Of a stretch of DNA of 64,000 bases, positions 12,548 through 28,611 are shown in pieces. The stretch is taken from assembly GCA_000181795.3 (NCBI GenBank), contig CM012954.1:7586843-7650842 (forward strand). Reading direction: 5' to 3'. Below the pieces are notes generated by a model that searched no databases, was not told the DNA's origin, and saw only the letters and a program-made list of their open reading frames with translations. How positions within the stretch are numbered: position 1 is the first letter of the stretch; every line of letters starts with the position of its first letter. A program made the position numbers and the translations under genes. This stretch comes from Trichinella spiralis (lineage: Eukaryota > Nematoda > Enoplea > Trichinellida > Trichinellidae).

Positions 12548-14022
12548 GGAATTTTTTTTCGTTCACTCAATTCTTTTTCACTTCAACTTGACACGGTGAG
12601 GAGAATTACGGTGCAGCATCAGCCAATCGATTTACTGTTTTTCAAATCGCCAATTCTAAAAATATTTCCATTTTCTTTAAACATACAGAAAAATACAAAT
12701 ACAGATAATAATAAATATCAGTTTACAATAAACAATTACTGTACATTTGATAAATCAACACGCTCTTCTTACTCCTGTTAAATTTCTAATGTCTCACTCA
12801 TTGTGAGGATAATACATCATCATTGTAGAATTTTAAAACATATTAACTTTTCAGAAGATGGATGGTTTAATTTTAAAAAATCAAACTAAAAGAACCTAGC
12901 AAAAACGAAAGACAAAAATAAACTTAAAAAATACTACCTGCCTGAAGCAAGATAAGTTATTTTCATTATCTGTGCTAATAGTTGCATTGAAAAGATTTCT
13001 TGAGTAAAATAACAAAATTTAAACTTAAAACTCTTGGCCGATAAATATTTATTCCATTTGAAAAACTGCAACATATACTTTATCGAACGTAGTTTAGATT
13101 GACAAAAAACAAAACTGCAAATTTACCAAATAACTCTATCACATCACTTTTTCCAAAACTTATAAAATCTTTTCAATATTCTCAATCTTTATCATCTTCA
13201 TTTATTTTTACTGACCAGTGCAAATCCAATACCATTGTAAACTACGTAACATCAACCGTAAAAAATAATAAAGTACTAATTATGTCACCTCCAAGTCGTG
13301 TATCAAAAATTAACATAAATTTTTTCCTCATCTTATATCTTTTACAAAATAATAATTAAAATTAACACGTGAAGGCTATATTGTCATTCTGTATCGATAA
13401 AAGCAATTACTGCCATTGCAATGAAAATGCAGGTCAACACACTGAAAACAAATATGCAAAATTAACAATACCGTATATATTTTTACAAAAACATACAACT
13501 AATAACATAAACTAAAAGCATATAAATCTAATAAAAATATACTTACTGAAAATAATTGAAATTTTTATTCTTCATTCATTTAGAAATGAAGTTTTTCTCT
13601 TTTGCTCGTACAAAACTGCAGGAAAATTGTGTATTCTTTAAATCCGTTAAAAACGTTTCCATTCTAAAAAACTTAATAACAAAAATCAAATACATACTTT
13701 TCCTCGGTTATTAAAATTAAACCTGCTTTCATCTTTACTGTAATAATGTATGCTATATATATATGTATATGATTATATTTTAACAAACTATATTTCCAAG
13801 TAGAATAATGTAAATAATAATGATAAATCGATTAAAAAAATAGTTAATAATGAATTTTATGAAAAAATTCCTGATAACATTTTTCAATACAGCACACAAT
13901 GGTAATCAAATGTTCGAAGTTTGATTTCAACATTGTTTTCATTATAAATGCCAATCAAGTGATTTAATAGTTTTTCAGGTATCTACCGCTTTGTTATACC
14001 ACCTATAAGTGAACAGTCAGCC

Positions 14023-15888
<1,866 letters not shown>

Positions 15889-17657
15889 GAAGGGGAAGAG
15901 TGAAAAATTTTATTTGACTGGGTATTTTTTCAAAATTTTCTACTAGAATTTGATTCTACAATTTACATAATGATTCAGTGTCGTGGTTAATTTATTTTTC
16001 TTTTTTCTTGATTTGCTGTGTGAAAGAATTGCTGTTTTTTTCCCTATCTTCTTCATCTTTTGTCATTGACGTGCTGTTTTGTTGGCATGTGTGAAAGAAA
16101 ATTCCACGTTCAAACAGAATGCGTGCATCATAGTGTGATTGTTGTCGACGTGCGATGTTGATTGACATGAAGATTTGATTGAATTGATTCAAATAATAAA
16201 TGTTAAATGAAAGAAAAAGGCAGTTTTGATTATGAAATTTGTTTGCGCAAATTGTTCTTCATTTAATAATGTATCCAATAATGAATGGTGAGAATCTTAG
16301 TAAGCGTTTCGTTGGGAATTATTTTATAAAAAAAGAATGATCTGGAAATACTAAAACAAAACTGCGTTAAAACTACAATTCTGATGAATTAAGCTGTTCG
16401 ATTGAAAAGCAAATATCAGTCAGTTGATTGCAGTCAGTGCGCACGCTACAGCTTTAAAATAAATATAACTAAGACAAAGGGGGAAATGGAATGAAACGAA
16501 TAGAAAAAATGACGAGAAATGTAATGTAATAAGTTGAAGATGGATAAGAAAAAAATCAGAACAATTTGTTTTCAAAAAGAGAAAACCAACTCGAAGTGAA
16601 CTAGTATGCATAGTTTTGACGCAATGCGTTACAGCGTTTCAGCTAGCTTCAATAAATCGAACTTGATATTCAAAAGTATACTGTAAAAAGATTTAGCCGC
16701 TGAAATGCAAATCGAACAGTAGCAATTGTGTGCGTGTGGAAGAATTGTTATTAATTAGTGGCAATTTTTAAAAATGCCAGTAGCAGAACAATCAACGTGT
16801 GCGCATAATTTGCATTGGGTCCCGCTTTTCTTGTTGCTTTCCTGTCAGCTTGAATGAATTCCGGTTTCAGTTTTAATTGTATTGTCAGTGAAAGAGCTCG
16901 CGGCGACGCGGCTTAATACATGCCGGTCAGCCGTGTGCGACCTGGCGGCTATGAAAATTTTTGAAGAATTAAATCGACCCAACCCCGCGTACCGGTAACG
17001 TCCAACAACAAATAGTAGTATGAATTATGATCATTATATACGCCATGATGTAAACATTTGACGATGATAGGTGCATCGACAGTGCTATTGCGTTGGTCAC
17101 GTACAGTCGCGTTGGCATTTTGCTGAAGCGAAAATGGCAATCTCTGAGCCAACTGTCTATCGACGCAGTAATTGTTGGTACAATGGTACAACAATGGAAG
17201 AAATGAAATACGGCGAAGAGAAATTTTAATAGCAGATTTGCCTTTCAACTACTACTACTACTACTACTACTACTGCACGGGAAAGCAACTGGACAAAACG
17301 ATACAGCAAAGGAGGGTTTTTTGTTGAAAAAATTATTCTCCTCTGTTGTTTGCTTACATGTGCGCATTGGCGACAAGTTTACAATGGAAAAGCTAGACGT
17401 TGAACAACAAATGATGACGTTGCCAACGAACTGCTGCTTCGTTTATTGCTCTTTGCTGATCTATAAGTGACGGACGCCTGCGAGCTTCTCTAATTCACTT
17501 TTATTCCGTTGATATTTACTTTCTCGCCGCTATCACGCTTTGGAAGCAATTCTGATAGTAGGCAGCAATTGGAAAGCTGTTTTTCTAGCAAAGAACACTG
17601 TCGGTTGGTGGAGGAGAAAGTAAAAAATAATTTCCCACATCAACAACAACAACAACA

Positions 17658-17894
17658 ATGACCAATCAGAACAACAATTCGGAACTGCTTTCCGACGGTG
17701 GCCGCGCCGCTTTAATTGTTGTATGCAGCTTGCTGTTGTGTGTTGCGTTTGCCGTTGGCGTTTATGCGCTTTACAAAAAATTGAGAAGCAAAAGAAAATT
17801 CGAAGGACAATATTGGCCCGCATTGGAAGAAGACAAAAATGCAAGGCAGTGTTTACCGCCTCTTCCACCGCCGGCAATTGAAGGATTAATTTGA
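17658..17894 (+). CDS. CRB3: Short Crumbs family protein (CRB3 type)
   Basis: 78-residue single-pass membrane protein in one exon. Residues 1-16 form a short Asn-rich outside segment with an NNS glycosylation site, and residues about 17-38 are a membrane helix. The cytoplasmic tail of about 40 residues follows the Crumbs layout: a basic juxtamembrane stretch KKLRSKRK, a FERM-binding-like EGQYWPALEE (compare EGTYRPSSEE of mammalian CRB3), a proline stretch and a C-terminal PDZ ligand EGLI (canonical ERLI). Crumbs proteins define the apical membrane by binding PALS1/PAR-6 through that end. The large EGF/laminin ectodomain of long Crumbs is absent, as in CRB3. There is no cleavable signal peptide, so it is probably inserted by its membrane helix. 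C. elegans has a CRB3 homologue, which supports the call. Start: first ATG, after a CAACAACAACAACAA leader. Confidence 0.8.
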   Translation: MTNQNNNSELLSDGGRAALIVVCSLLLCVAFAVGVYALYKKLRSKRKFEGQYWPALEEDKNARQCLPPLPPPAIEGLI

Positions 17895-19036
17895 TCTGCT
17901 GTTCGACTTGTTACGTTTTTATCACTGATCATGATTCCTTGCTCAAATTGACCGCCCTGATATGTCTCATTGGATAAATTAAAAAAAAATTGTACATTCC
18001 TACCTTTTGCTTGTTGATGATGATGATGATGATGATGATGTAGAGATAGATCTCTTGTGGTTGATGTAAAACTAACTTATTGTTGCCATAATTTCTTGCT
18101 CGCATACATTTGGTTGGTTGGAATTGGAGTGTCGCCTTTTAAAACTCTTCTTTCCTAATCACGCGAGTGGAAATCGATTTGAAAATGCTAGCAAATTTTT
18201 TCTCCGCAAAAAGCTAAATATACAATTTTACAATACATATTAAAACTGAAATAGGTATGTGAAAATTTATTACATCTGATTCTCTCTTCTCTCTAAACTT
18301 CAGCCTGAATAATAATTTGTACATTTCGAGCAAGCTCTATTTATATAACTTGTGCAAACAGCAGTTACGAGCGTGTTTTGCTTCGATTACCGCAGCGTCA
18401 ATCTTGCACAATCAATACGTTGCTTGCCGTTGGCAATGCGGTAAATTTACATAAATTCTTGATTTCTTTCACTAACAGCGAATGACTGAACGAGTGACTA
18501 AAAAAAATATACATAACTAATACTTTTTCACAACACAAATACAGGGACTACCGTAAGATAGTTGACAAATAGACTTGAAAATCATATCAATCATCATCAA
18601 TGCAACTGTAAAACATGTTGTTCGAAATTTGTGTTTTAATTAAAATTAAGAAATGCTTCAGAAGTACATGTTCATTTATAAAAATAATCCACTCCAACGT
18701 TGATTTGACTGTCATGGAATTAATTATGAAACTTGCGCATTCTTCAACAGAAGAATTCCACAGAAAATATTTTTTAAACAGACAAAATTTGCATCGCGAC
18801 AATATTAAACTAAAAATTTTTGGTCAATTTGGAAATTTTGGTGGGTAGTTGTTAGTTGGATCTGCAATTTGAAAGCGCATCTACAAAGAGAGACATCGAT
18901 AAAAAGCAATCATATTAAAATAATTAAATATTGACAAAAGAAGATTCTTTTTTTTCCTTTTTAAACAGAACAAGAAGATTGTGAATTAAAAAAAAATCAC
19001 TAAAGAAGATTTAAACAGAACGAAAAATTTTTTAAA
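17895..19036. other. Intergenic region with (TGA)n repeat
   Basis: Between CRB3 and the end of TMEM151. Contains a (TGA)n trinucleotide tract at about 18014-18041. Otherwise AT-rich, with no exon that I can support. Confidence 0.6.
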
Positions 19037-21281
19037 TCATAACAACTGACTGGACAGAACTTGCTCATCTGAAGATCGTTCGTTGCACTGCTTCCATACG
19101 CGATCCCGTACAAAGTGGTAACATCTCATCGCTGCATCGTACGGTGGAGGCGGTTCTTCATCCAATTCAACAGACTCTTCAAGAATACTCGGTGGTCCAA
19201 TTCCACTCGGTGTTGGCTGACTGAAGCCAAAAGCCCCGCCGTAGCTAATCGACCTCGGGGCACTTACCAAACGTCCGTTTCTTTCTTCTGATTGGTGGTC
19301 GCCTTCGTCTGTTTCGGTAAGATCATTCAGTTGCTGTGACTTCCTTTTGGCAAAAGTCAGCGATCTTGACCGGCGAGCAAAGATCAGACTGGATGTTGAA
19401 GGTCTCAGCGCTGTTCTCCAATCGTTCCAAGATCTCTTGAATTTATGCGATAATGCAACAGTCAACGGATGACTTTGTGTTCCTGTAAGCCAAGTGTCAG
19501 CCATTATTGTACCTGGAGCTAAATCCATCAACATCGCTTCGGAATAGCTTGGCACCACCAAATAGCTGGCATCCGACGGATCAGGCCTTGGTCGATTACC
19601 GGGTATTAATAAAGCAGTACTATATCGATTTGTCGGTGATAAATAATTTGTACCGAATAACTTTGTAATCTAAGTAAATTTAATTAAATTGTATTCATCA
19701 TTTTTATTAAATTAAAAAAATATAAAAAAAATAATCAGACAGACGATGAGACGGATAATATTCACAAATTATTTTTACAGTGTGCAAAGAATTTTAATTC
19801 AAATTTCAAAATAATCTGAGTTAATCACATACACAATTCATAAAAGTTTTAATTAATTTTAAAATTATTTACTTAAAATGTCTATTTCGCTAAACTTTTC
19901 ATCATTTTTAACGAAGTGCGGCAATTAGTATACTAGTGTTACTGTATTTTTTTTAAATATTTAACTGGATATAACCTAATAATTGTACTTTTTTCGCGCC
20001 AAATCAATACATAACATTGTCACTCTCTACTGTACTGTATGTATTGTTGATAAGTAGGAATGGAGATGTTGAAAATTACCTGGCAATGGGCATGGGCCGT
20101 ACGACAATCTACAAATACACGTAGTGGCCAAGAAAGCAGCATTGTCGAAAAAAGCCAATAGGCAAGTTTGGAATGAAACCACGGTGCCTGTGCGGGATTT
20201 CGGAAGACCAAAATATTTTCTTTGAACACAACATTCATCAGGTCCATTCCTTCTCGAATTTCCATGTAGTCGTCTATAGTTTCATTGTCGTGGAAGAACC
20301 GTGCACGTTGTTCTTCGAATTCGTTCGCTGCTTGCAATGTAGTAAAGACAAAACTTTTGGTAAAACGCACTTTCGTCACCGGAAATCGATCCAAATTGAT
20401 CAAACATTTCGATATATCCCGGACACCGCACGTCTGGTATACAAAACCGCATGTGGCCGTTTTTGAATTGATTCTCTCGTAATAGACTTGATTGGCCACC
20501 ACCGCATCGCCATTGCGATACCTGAAACGAATTTCCACCGACTTTGCTGTGCTTTTGACAAATTCAAAAAATAAACTTTCACAATTGAACGACAGGTTGA
20601 TTGTACAGTAATGGTTCGTTGAACTGTATGATAATAAAGTTGTATTTTAAAAATTCGTTAATAACCGCGAATACCTAGTGATGTGTCTAGTTCTTCGTGT
20701 ATAGTGATAACAAACGGCTTGCCACCAGACTACAGGTGCAGCAGCGCGCAACTTTTCCAAATGAACATTCAACGAACCGATGTCACTCTTCAAGCAACAA
20801 AAAGTCGATTTCTATTTCCGCCAATGGCCATATAATGCGCACCGTACTTTGCTGATCGAATTTTGCCTCGACTGGTAGTGCCAACATTCCATCATGTACA
20901 GGCAGTAGAGCATTGCTGCAAACGCCATCGGTATGAATGTGTACCCTTCGTCGCACGGCCCAATGGAAAACTGCGACTGATCATTTCTGCAGCATATTTT
21001 TCATTCATTCAAAAAAGAAAAATCATCACCAAAACGAAAATATGACAATAAAAAAATTCAAATATATACCCTGAGTTATCAACACTTCTGACAGTGGGCA
21101 AAGCATTAGCTGTCAGCTGGCACCAACCGATTGCTACCAAGCAACTGACAATCATCGCAGACAATGCAAAGCACTTAAAATTGAAATTCTTTTGCAAACT
21201 TTTGCAAATAAACCGTCGACGTGGAGAAAGCTTAAAAAATGCACTATTATTATTATTATTATTATATGAAAATTGATTCAT
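19037..21281 (-). CDS. TMEM151: Transmembrane protein 151 family member
   Basis: Multi-pass membrane protein of unknown biochemical role. The family is neural in vertebrates. Five exons join to about 512 residues: 21070-21281, 20848-20986, 20675-20787, 20080-20521 and 19037-19669. Family marks in order: two N-terminal hydrophobic segments (FALSAMIVSCLVAIGW and FIPMAFAAMLYCLYMMECW), VWWQAVCYHYTRRTR, RYRNGDAVV, CGVRDISK, QRARFF-type EEQRARFFHDNE, DDYMEIREGMDL, a pair of hydrophobic segments ending SWPLRV, HCQITKLFGTNY and VPSYSEA. The C-terminal 150 residues are Ser/Arg/Pro-rich with a PPPPYD (PY-like) motif. The N-terminus has an Asn run. The first ATG in the first exon was taken as the start. 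Confidence 0.93.
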
Positions 21282-23339
21282 TCGAGCAAATAAATTCTTT
21301 CAACAAATGAAATTCATAAGTAAATTTTATAATTTATAACAACGCAAAATATTATATTATATTGTTATTCATATTTCATATCATTATTCGCTTGTCTTAA
21401 CTGAACTGACCAGCAGTGTGCAATGATTATTTCAATTATCACTATTGTGCACGGGATAAATAGTAACAAAGTGTGCATCGAATGTGAAAATGTCACAAAT
21501 TGTTCAATTTGAAATCCACTTTGCATGTCAGTAGCCGTCTCAAGAAAAGTCGATCAGCAACTTAAATTGTTTTCTAGTTGATCTACAAGCGATTTATTAA
21601 ATTTAGAACAGAAAAAAATACAATAAGACAACAATTTTACATTGCAATTAATTTAATTTCTTCTCTGCCATCTAATATTTATCATTAGCTAAGTAGGATA
21701 AATTCATTACCGAAATTGATAATCAAGTTCTCAAAAAACATACTTATAAATGTATATATTACCAGAATTTACTTAGAATTGTTAATTATTTTTAGAAAAA
21801 TAATAAATAATTTTTTCATCAATTAAACAAATAATTGAAAGCAAATTATAAAATTGATAATCAAGAATTAATGTTGAACAGGGTCATTACATTTGTTTTT
21901 CAAATGTCACTTCAACTTAGCGCAAATGAAAATTCCAGCCATCAAAAATGGTTCATCAAATCCCATTTGAAAATTGCTCACAGCCTGCTAAAGTGTTGAA
22001 CGGAATTGAAAAGCAAATTGTGTGGTTGACGAAGAAGAGAACGTTTCGTTGGCCAACTTGAGAAGAAGTTTGAAAAGGATTAATCAAATCAAACAGCCAC
22101 GACGACGAGCAAAAGACCATCTCCTACTTATTCTCGTTATGAGCAATTATCGACCGAAAAGAAAAAAGAATTGAAAAATGTCACTTTTTGCCAGTGGAAA
22201 ATTGTAGATAACAGACAGCTTTTCAAAATGAAGCGGAAATAAGCCGGCGACTAACTTATGCAGAAAATAATTTGTACATAATTTTCTTCGGTTTTTTTGG
22301 AGGTTTTCGAAAATAAGAAAGAAAAAAAATGCTTCTCAACTCATTCAACGTTTTTTTTCCTACAACCACCATTCTACAGTATGTTCTGTGAATTGGGTCA
22401 GTGTTTGAAAAAATTCATTTGAAAATAAAAAGCAAAAAAAAAGATAGAAAGATACTTACGCATCAAAGTTGCACGACAAATTTGTACATTTATAAAATTC
22501 GCAAAACAAACCACGTTGTTATTGTACAATTGTAAAGTAAATTGTTTGAAAAATAATTATTAGAATAATTTTCACACAGCAAAAAAATAGATCAACAGAT
22601 CGAAATCAATATTCAACAAGATTAAAAATATTTGCATAATTTCGATTTTCAAATGTTATCCACGGTTGGATGAGCTGGAGAAAGAAAAAGTTGAAAATTC
22701 AAAACACTCACCTCATCTTTGTCAATTAAATTGTCACTGGTCGACATGGATGGTTGGGCGACAAGTAAGCGTTATTTTTCTTTTTCCTTTGCACGGGATA
22801 CTGTATATCTGAAATTTGCTTACTTTTTTCCACAATTAGCAACAGAGAAAAGCTGCAAGCTGAGAGTGTTGTCTCGAGCTTGTCTGGATGGTATTTTTCG
22901 ACGTCGACACTATTAAAGTAGCCGTTTGATGATCAACACCATTACACCGTCGTCAAATGCCGCATCCCCTAATGGACGGGCGCGTCGTGAAATGGAATGA
23001 CAAAGTGCCAGATTCAAATCGCCCGTCAAAAATGCTTGCTTTGTCCAACAAGTTGCCAGCAAACATCGAGAGTCGAATTCAGGGAGAGAAAGAGAGAGCG
23101 AAAGGCAACGGTTTGTGATCGATCGCCATTCTGATGACCATTATGATGGCTAGATCAACTTTTGGTCTTAAGCGAACATTCAACCCTGAACCAAATTGGC
23201 CATGCGCCACAAAGCTCCCGAGCCGGCGGTTCGCAACTCCATGGTCCAAATTCACCAATGCATTATCGATTTATTCGCCTTCAAATATTATTATTATGCA
23301 ATGATCAATAGTGAACAATAAGAAGCTGCTAGCCGCTTT

Positions 23340-23370
<31 letters not shown>

Positions 23371-25366
23371 GCTAACCCACACTTTTCTCTTCTCACGCAC
23401 GCACATACATATCCGATGTGAAGTGGCTAATTTCCATCACTGCTTAAAAAATTTCACATTATCACATTTGACAACTGTGTCAACTTCACGACATTAACAG
23501 TGTATTATAAAAATTATAAATACATTTTATTTGCTCCTCTGATAATAATGAATGAAAAAAATCTCTTGGATATTTTGGGAAAACATTCAAAAAATGACAA
23601 TGATAATCAAAAATTTTGCTATTCTTCATAAGATTCACTTAAACAATTCGCTTTTTTTAAAATTTAACTTTCAAGTTCAAATAAACAGTTGTTTATCAAA
23701 TGTTGCAAAATGGAAACATCAGTTATATATCCATATTTGTGTGCGTGTAGAGTTTTAATGTTTGGTTACTTATCAAAATCCGAATAAATACAAAGTTTCA
23801 GCTAGGGAATTATTTTCGATTGATTTCAATTATAAATTGCAAACGATGTCGAACTTCACAATTTGCTTATAAGAAGTAAAAATTATCGAATTTCCTATTC
23901 TTGGATAACTTTCGTGTGTAAAAATTAACGTAAATTAAACTGAATTATTTTTCAATACACCCAACTGCATAACTTGAAACTTAAATTCCATTTACTGCAG
24001 CTATAATAATATTAATAATAATAACAACCGAAATAGAAATAAATTTACTGGTAACAAGGTTTTCATTACTAATACTGTCGCAAGAGGAGGCGAAATTTAA
24101 ATGGCACGTGGGACTATTTAAATAATTGGATTTTAACGAGCGCTAAATTGGTACGAATTTCGAGAAGTTTGATTTTACATAACATCCTACCTGTGATCAC
24201 CTACGATTAATAAACTTTTCCAGCCAGCCCAATTTAACAATCAAAATCGAGCATACTGTAAGAATACAAAAACAACAACAACAAACTTACTGAACTTGTC
24301 AGCAGAAGTGATACAACTTCAGAATTTGCTCGATTCACATTTCGAAACACCTCCAACACTCGAACATTTCATTTATTATTATTATTGTTTTCAACTATAT
24401 TTATTTAGTTTCAATTGAAAACTAAATGAAATTTCTAAAGCAAAACGAAAAAAGCTTACAAGCTGCAATTGAAAATACAATTGACTTATTAAATTAAATG
24501 TAGCACATTTTCATAATTAATAAAATAATTCAGAATTAGAATGATAAGAAAGTAAAAAATACAATTTTCATTTACTTAATTTTTAAATATAAGAATCTTC
24601 AATTCCATTATTATTATTATTATTATAAAGAGCTTACTCGGCTGATTGTTTCAGTCTGAAGAACGAAATAAAATTCTCTTCTTCCAATTTCAACAATTTT
24701 CACACGCTTCTTCCAAAGTTCTAAAATTGTAAACATTCAGCTTCTTTTGCTTTTCACTTGCGAAGTAATTTGAACAATTAAACAATCAAGCGAAATTAAT
24801 TAAGCTATTTACTCTACATTAATTCCAAGTTACAAGTTTCTTTGTTACAAATATTTTTATTTACTTATTTATTTAAAAAGATGTTTCGAATATAATTTAT
24901 ATATAATATAATTTAAAACTATTTATAACTAAATATAATTTATTATAAATAAAAGAGCGAGAAATCTTCTTTACATTATCATATAAGCATATAAGCAAGT
25001 GATGAAGAATAAACCAATTATATTGCAAAAGATTCTTTAAACAGAACTGAGAAAACACAATTAATGAAGAAATGAACTTGAAGCTGATTTCTTTGCATAT
25101 ATATACATACATATATATATATACATGTTTGTGCGTGCGTGTGTGTGTGTATGTGTGTGTGTGTGTGTGTGTATATATAGGCGCTCGCGGGTGCGCACAT
25201 ACACACACAAACGCACTTGCGTGAAACATTTGTTTAAGTGAAGTGTCAATTTTATTAGAACACTAATTACAATGGCCGGCAATAGAGTAACTGCGGGCAA
25301 GTATAAATTTGTACATTTTCAAAGCAGCAAATTTTATAATTTTTAGTAAAATCAATCCTCCTGATC
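21282..25366. other. Long intergenic region
   Basis: About 4 kb upstream of TMEM151 (-) and of the serine protease homologue (+). It includes a GC-richer patch at about 22920-23260 and a CCA/CAA trinucleotide run near 23340-23372. No open frame has exon features. Probably promoter or enhancer sequence for the divergent flanking genes, but I cannot name a motif. Confidence 0.5.
25096..25180. repeat. (TA)n/(GT)n microsatellite
   Basis: Compound tract of TATACA/TA units followed by GT units. The open frames made of His-Thr or Tyr-Ile runs across it are repeat artefacts. Confidence 0.95.
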
Positions 25367-26393
25367 ATGTCCATGCACCTTCTGTTCTACCGCGCAAAGG
25401 TATAACTGACATGTGCAAAAAAACGAAATCGATCAAACAGAAAACAAAATCTGATTTCATTTCAGCTGGATGATATAGACTGTGGATCAGTAAATCCGGT
25501 TAGAAACCAAAAAGGATATATGACAGTTGTTTACACTAGCTTATCTCGCCATCGTACTAAAGAGTGCATTGGCACCATGCTTCCGCCAACCGATGAGTTG
25601 ATCACAACGGTGCTCATACCTGAATTTTGCATTAGGCCGGCGTAAAGTTTTCATTTTTATGAAAAATCTAAAACAAATACTATTCAGCTTTATTACAGCG
25701 AAATAAACATAACCCGAATTACACTGGTGCACCATTATCGCCCACATATAAATGCATTTTATCAACATGATATCAAATCAATCCTTTTGCCCGAATCGCA
25801 CAATAATTTGACAAGAAGAAATTTACATCCAACATTAAAATTTGGCTTAATTGAACTTCGAAACCCAATAACCGTAAGTCGAAGAAGCGTGCCTGTATGT
25901 CTGCCAACAGATGAAAATACATTCGACGATGACTCAAACTGTTTTCTACTGCTCCTAAAAGATTCATCACCACCATTATCTACTGAATACATCAGCTTAA
26001 GTCTTTATAATACGACTATGTGCAGACGAGAAATTGGTGAACAAATTATTTTTTCTGATCGACACATCTGCGCTCTTGTTAATGACGATAAAGATATAGA
26101 TCCTTTAGAACCCGGTGTAAGAGTTAAATTTTCATATTTATGATACCGTTGGGATAATGATTTTCCCTTTTCAGAACCCGAAAATCATGTTGGAAGGTGG
26201 CCCGTTATTGTGCTATGATAATAATCGGTTGTATCAACTGGGAATATATGATTGGACGAAAGTGTTCGTAAGAGATCCATACCTGGAGCCTATTTTAATT
26301 TTCAGTAAACTCAAAGCTATCCACCAAATTATAGAGAATTTTCAATCAAATCCCACACTCACTTGGCCTGGTATGATAAATTATTCCAACTAA
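25367..26393 (+). CDS. Trypsin-like (S1) serine protease homologue, catalytically dead
   Basis: Four exons join in frame: 25367-25399 (start uncertain), 25466-25641, 25699-26116 and 26175-26393, giving about 281 residues. The chymotrypsin-fold skeleton is visible: an N-terminal DCG and SVPVCLP (the usual Cys1-Cys122 pair), ECIGTML in place of CGGTL, MCRR...HICAL in place of the Cys168-Cys182 loop, and EGGPLLCY...QLGIYDW in place of GDSGGPLVC...GIVSW. The triad is gone: the His position is Phe in IPEFC, the Asp position is Lys in LKFGLIEL, and the catalytic Ser is Glu in LEGGP. An IVGG activation site is also missing. A secreted non-enzymatic role (binding or decoy) is inferred. A hydrophobic stretch upstream of the chosen ATG suggests that a signal peptide exon was missed. 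An ATG at 25272 does not stay in frame. Confidence 0.7.
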
Positions 26394-26862
26394 ATCTTTC
26401 CATTCTCTTTGAAAATGTAAATTCAATTTCGCGAGATACGGCGAAAGGTTTTTACAAGCTTCACTTGAAAATCACAATAAACAATATTCAGTGTGATCAT
26501 TCTATACGTTTCACTCATATTTATACTACAAATGCAATTTGTATTTAAATAAAACTAATAAAATCTCAAATGAAATATAATTCACTTCACCCAACCAAAC
26601 ACATTTTCGTTTATAATCACACTATGACGACGAATTTCATATTTGATCATTTTCAAAATATACATTAACAGAAACAGTAGAATTCACATAATATATGTAC
26701 TGATGCATTTTTTTTGAATATTCACTTCTTGTTATATGCGCAAAGTAAACACAGTCCATAATTTTATTGCAGCAATGTGCAACAATCAACCAATCATAAA
26801 TTGGAATAAAGGTTCTTCATGAAAAAACATAAATTAGGCTAGCTGAACCATAATCAGTCCGT
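26394..26862. other. Short intergenic stretch
   Basis: 3' flanks of two convergent genes (serine protease homologue and SEC61 gamma). AT-rich, nothing recognised. Confidence 0.5.
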
Positions 26863-27302
<440 letters not shown>

Positions 27303-28611
27303 TTTGAAACTGCTCAGCCAAATATAGTCGTAACGAACCGCTGGCAGAATGAGACTTACACAATGACACGACGTACTACGTTGATGAATTACTGTAAATA
27401 CATATCATGATGTGCAAGTACAAATTGGAGAAAATCACATTGTAAAATGGTTTCTTTTCATAAAAGTAAAAAGTAGTTTTTTGTCAGCACATGACTGATT
27501 TATTTAATAACTTTTTATTTAAGAAATCTTGATCTGATAATGACGACAAGTTTTTAATTATTTTAATTAATAAATAATGACAACTGAACAAACTGTTGAC
27601 AAATTAAAAATAACTAAACAAACAGTATATAAAAATTTCTGTTTGATGAAACATGATCATTAATTAAGTGATCAGAACAAAAAAGTGAACTACAAAATTA
27701 ATTTGATAATAAGCAAGTACTATAATCTTGATGTTTGTTTGTTGGCAGCCCAATGTTCAGTGAAACTACAATGATTTATTTCAAGCATTTCAGCAATTAT
27801 TTGAAAAAATTGCGTGACACTGGAAAACGCTGCAAATTTGTCGTTTCTTTCCTAAGAAAAATGCAAACTTTTGTTACCTAGGTCACGAGAGTCGTTGACA
27901 TGCAATAAATGCATCACTCATAAAGTACCAGCAGATGACGATAAATGATAAAATATGAAAGAAAACAGTTTAAAAGTCAATTATGGTTTTTGCCAACTTT
28001 TCCTTTTCCACTGCCCTTCACTGCTACTGAAGTAAAAATAATGTCGGCAAAAATTTAAAAATACATTTGACGCAATGCCTACTGAAATGTAAATGAAAAG
28101 CAAGAAAACTATGAAAAAAAACTAATTAATAAACTACATTATTTTTTTGCATTTCAATTAATACGGGAGAAATTGATCAGCAACACATCAAGGATGCTTA
28201 AATTGATAGTTCAAAATTAATAAATTTCACACAAACTGGACCACGTAACTCAGCTTCATAGGGTTTGCGGGGCAAAGCAGCTTTTAACCGTGTCAACGTG
28301 GCGGATACAGTTTCCAATATTCCAAGACGACATATTTGATCGTTGGCCTGATTTGTTCGTTCGCAACTTCAGAAGAAGAAGAAGAAGACGATTGTCATTG
28401 TTTCGTGCTTGCAAAGCCTGACCGAGAATCAATGAAACGCATAACACTTCCACGCTGACGTTCGATATTGGAAGTCTCGTGTGAAGAGTTTGTCTTTCAA
28501 GCAAGAAAAAATGCACTTAAAATTGCGCAACAATTGCATCAACTCGTCATCCTATGCTGTTCAGAATTATTCATCGACAATTCTTTCCCAACAACTGCTT
28601 CATCACCATCT
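27303..28611. other. Intergenic region
   Basis: Divergent upstream region of SEC61G (-) and the lustrin/WAP gene (+). The minus-strand open frame at 28256-28516 contains a Leu run from a GAAGAAGAA tract and looks spurious. Confidence 0.5.

Noticed and set aside
25272-25297. ATG at 25272 as start of the serine protease homologue
   Set aside because: The donor after GGGCAA joins the next exon in a frame that hits a stop in the following exon. The frame needed there does not connect to this ATG.
25018-25300. Open frames with His-Thr and Tyr-Ile runs
   Set aside because: Direct translation of a TA/GT microsatellite.
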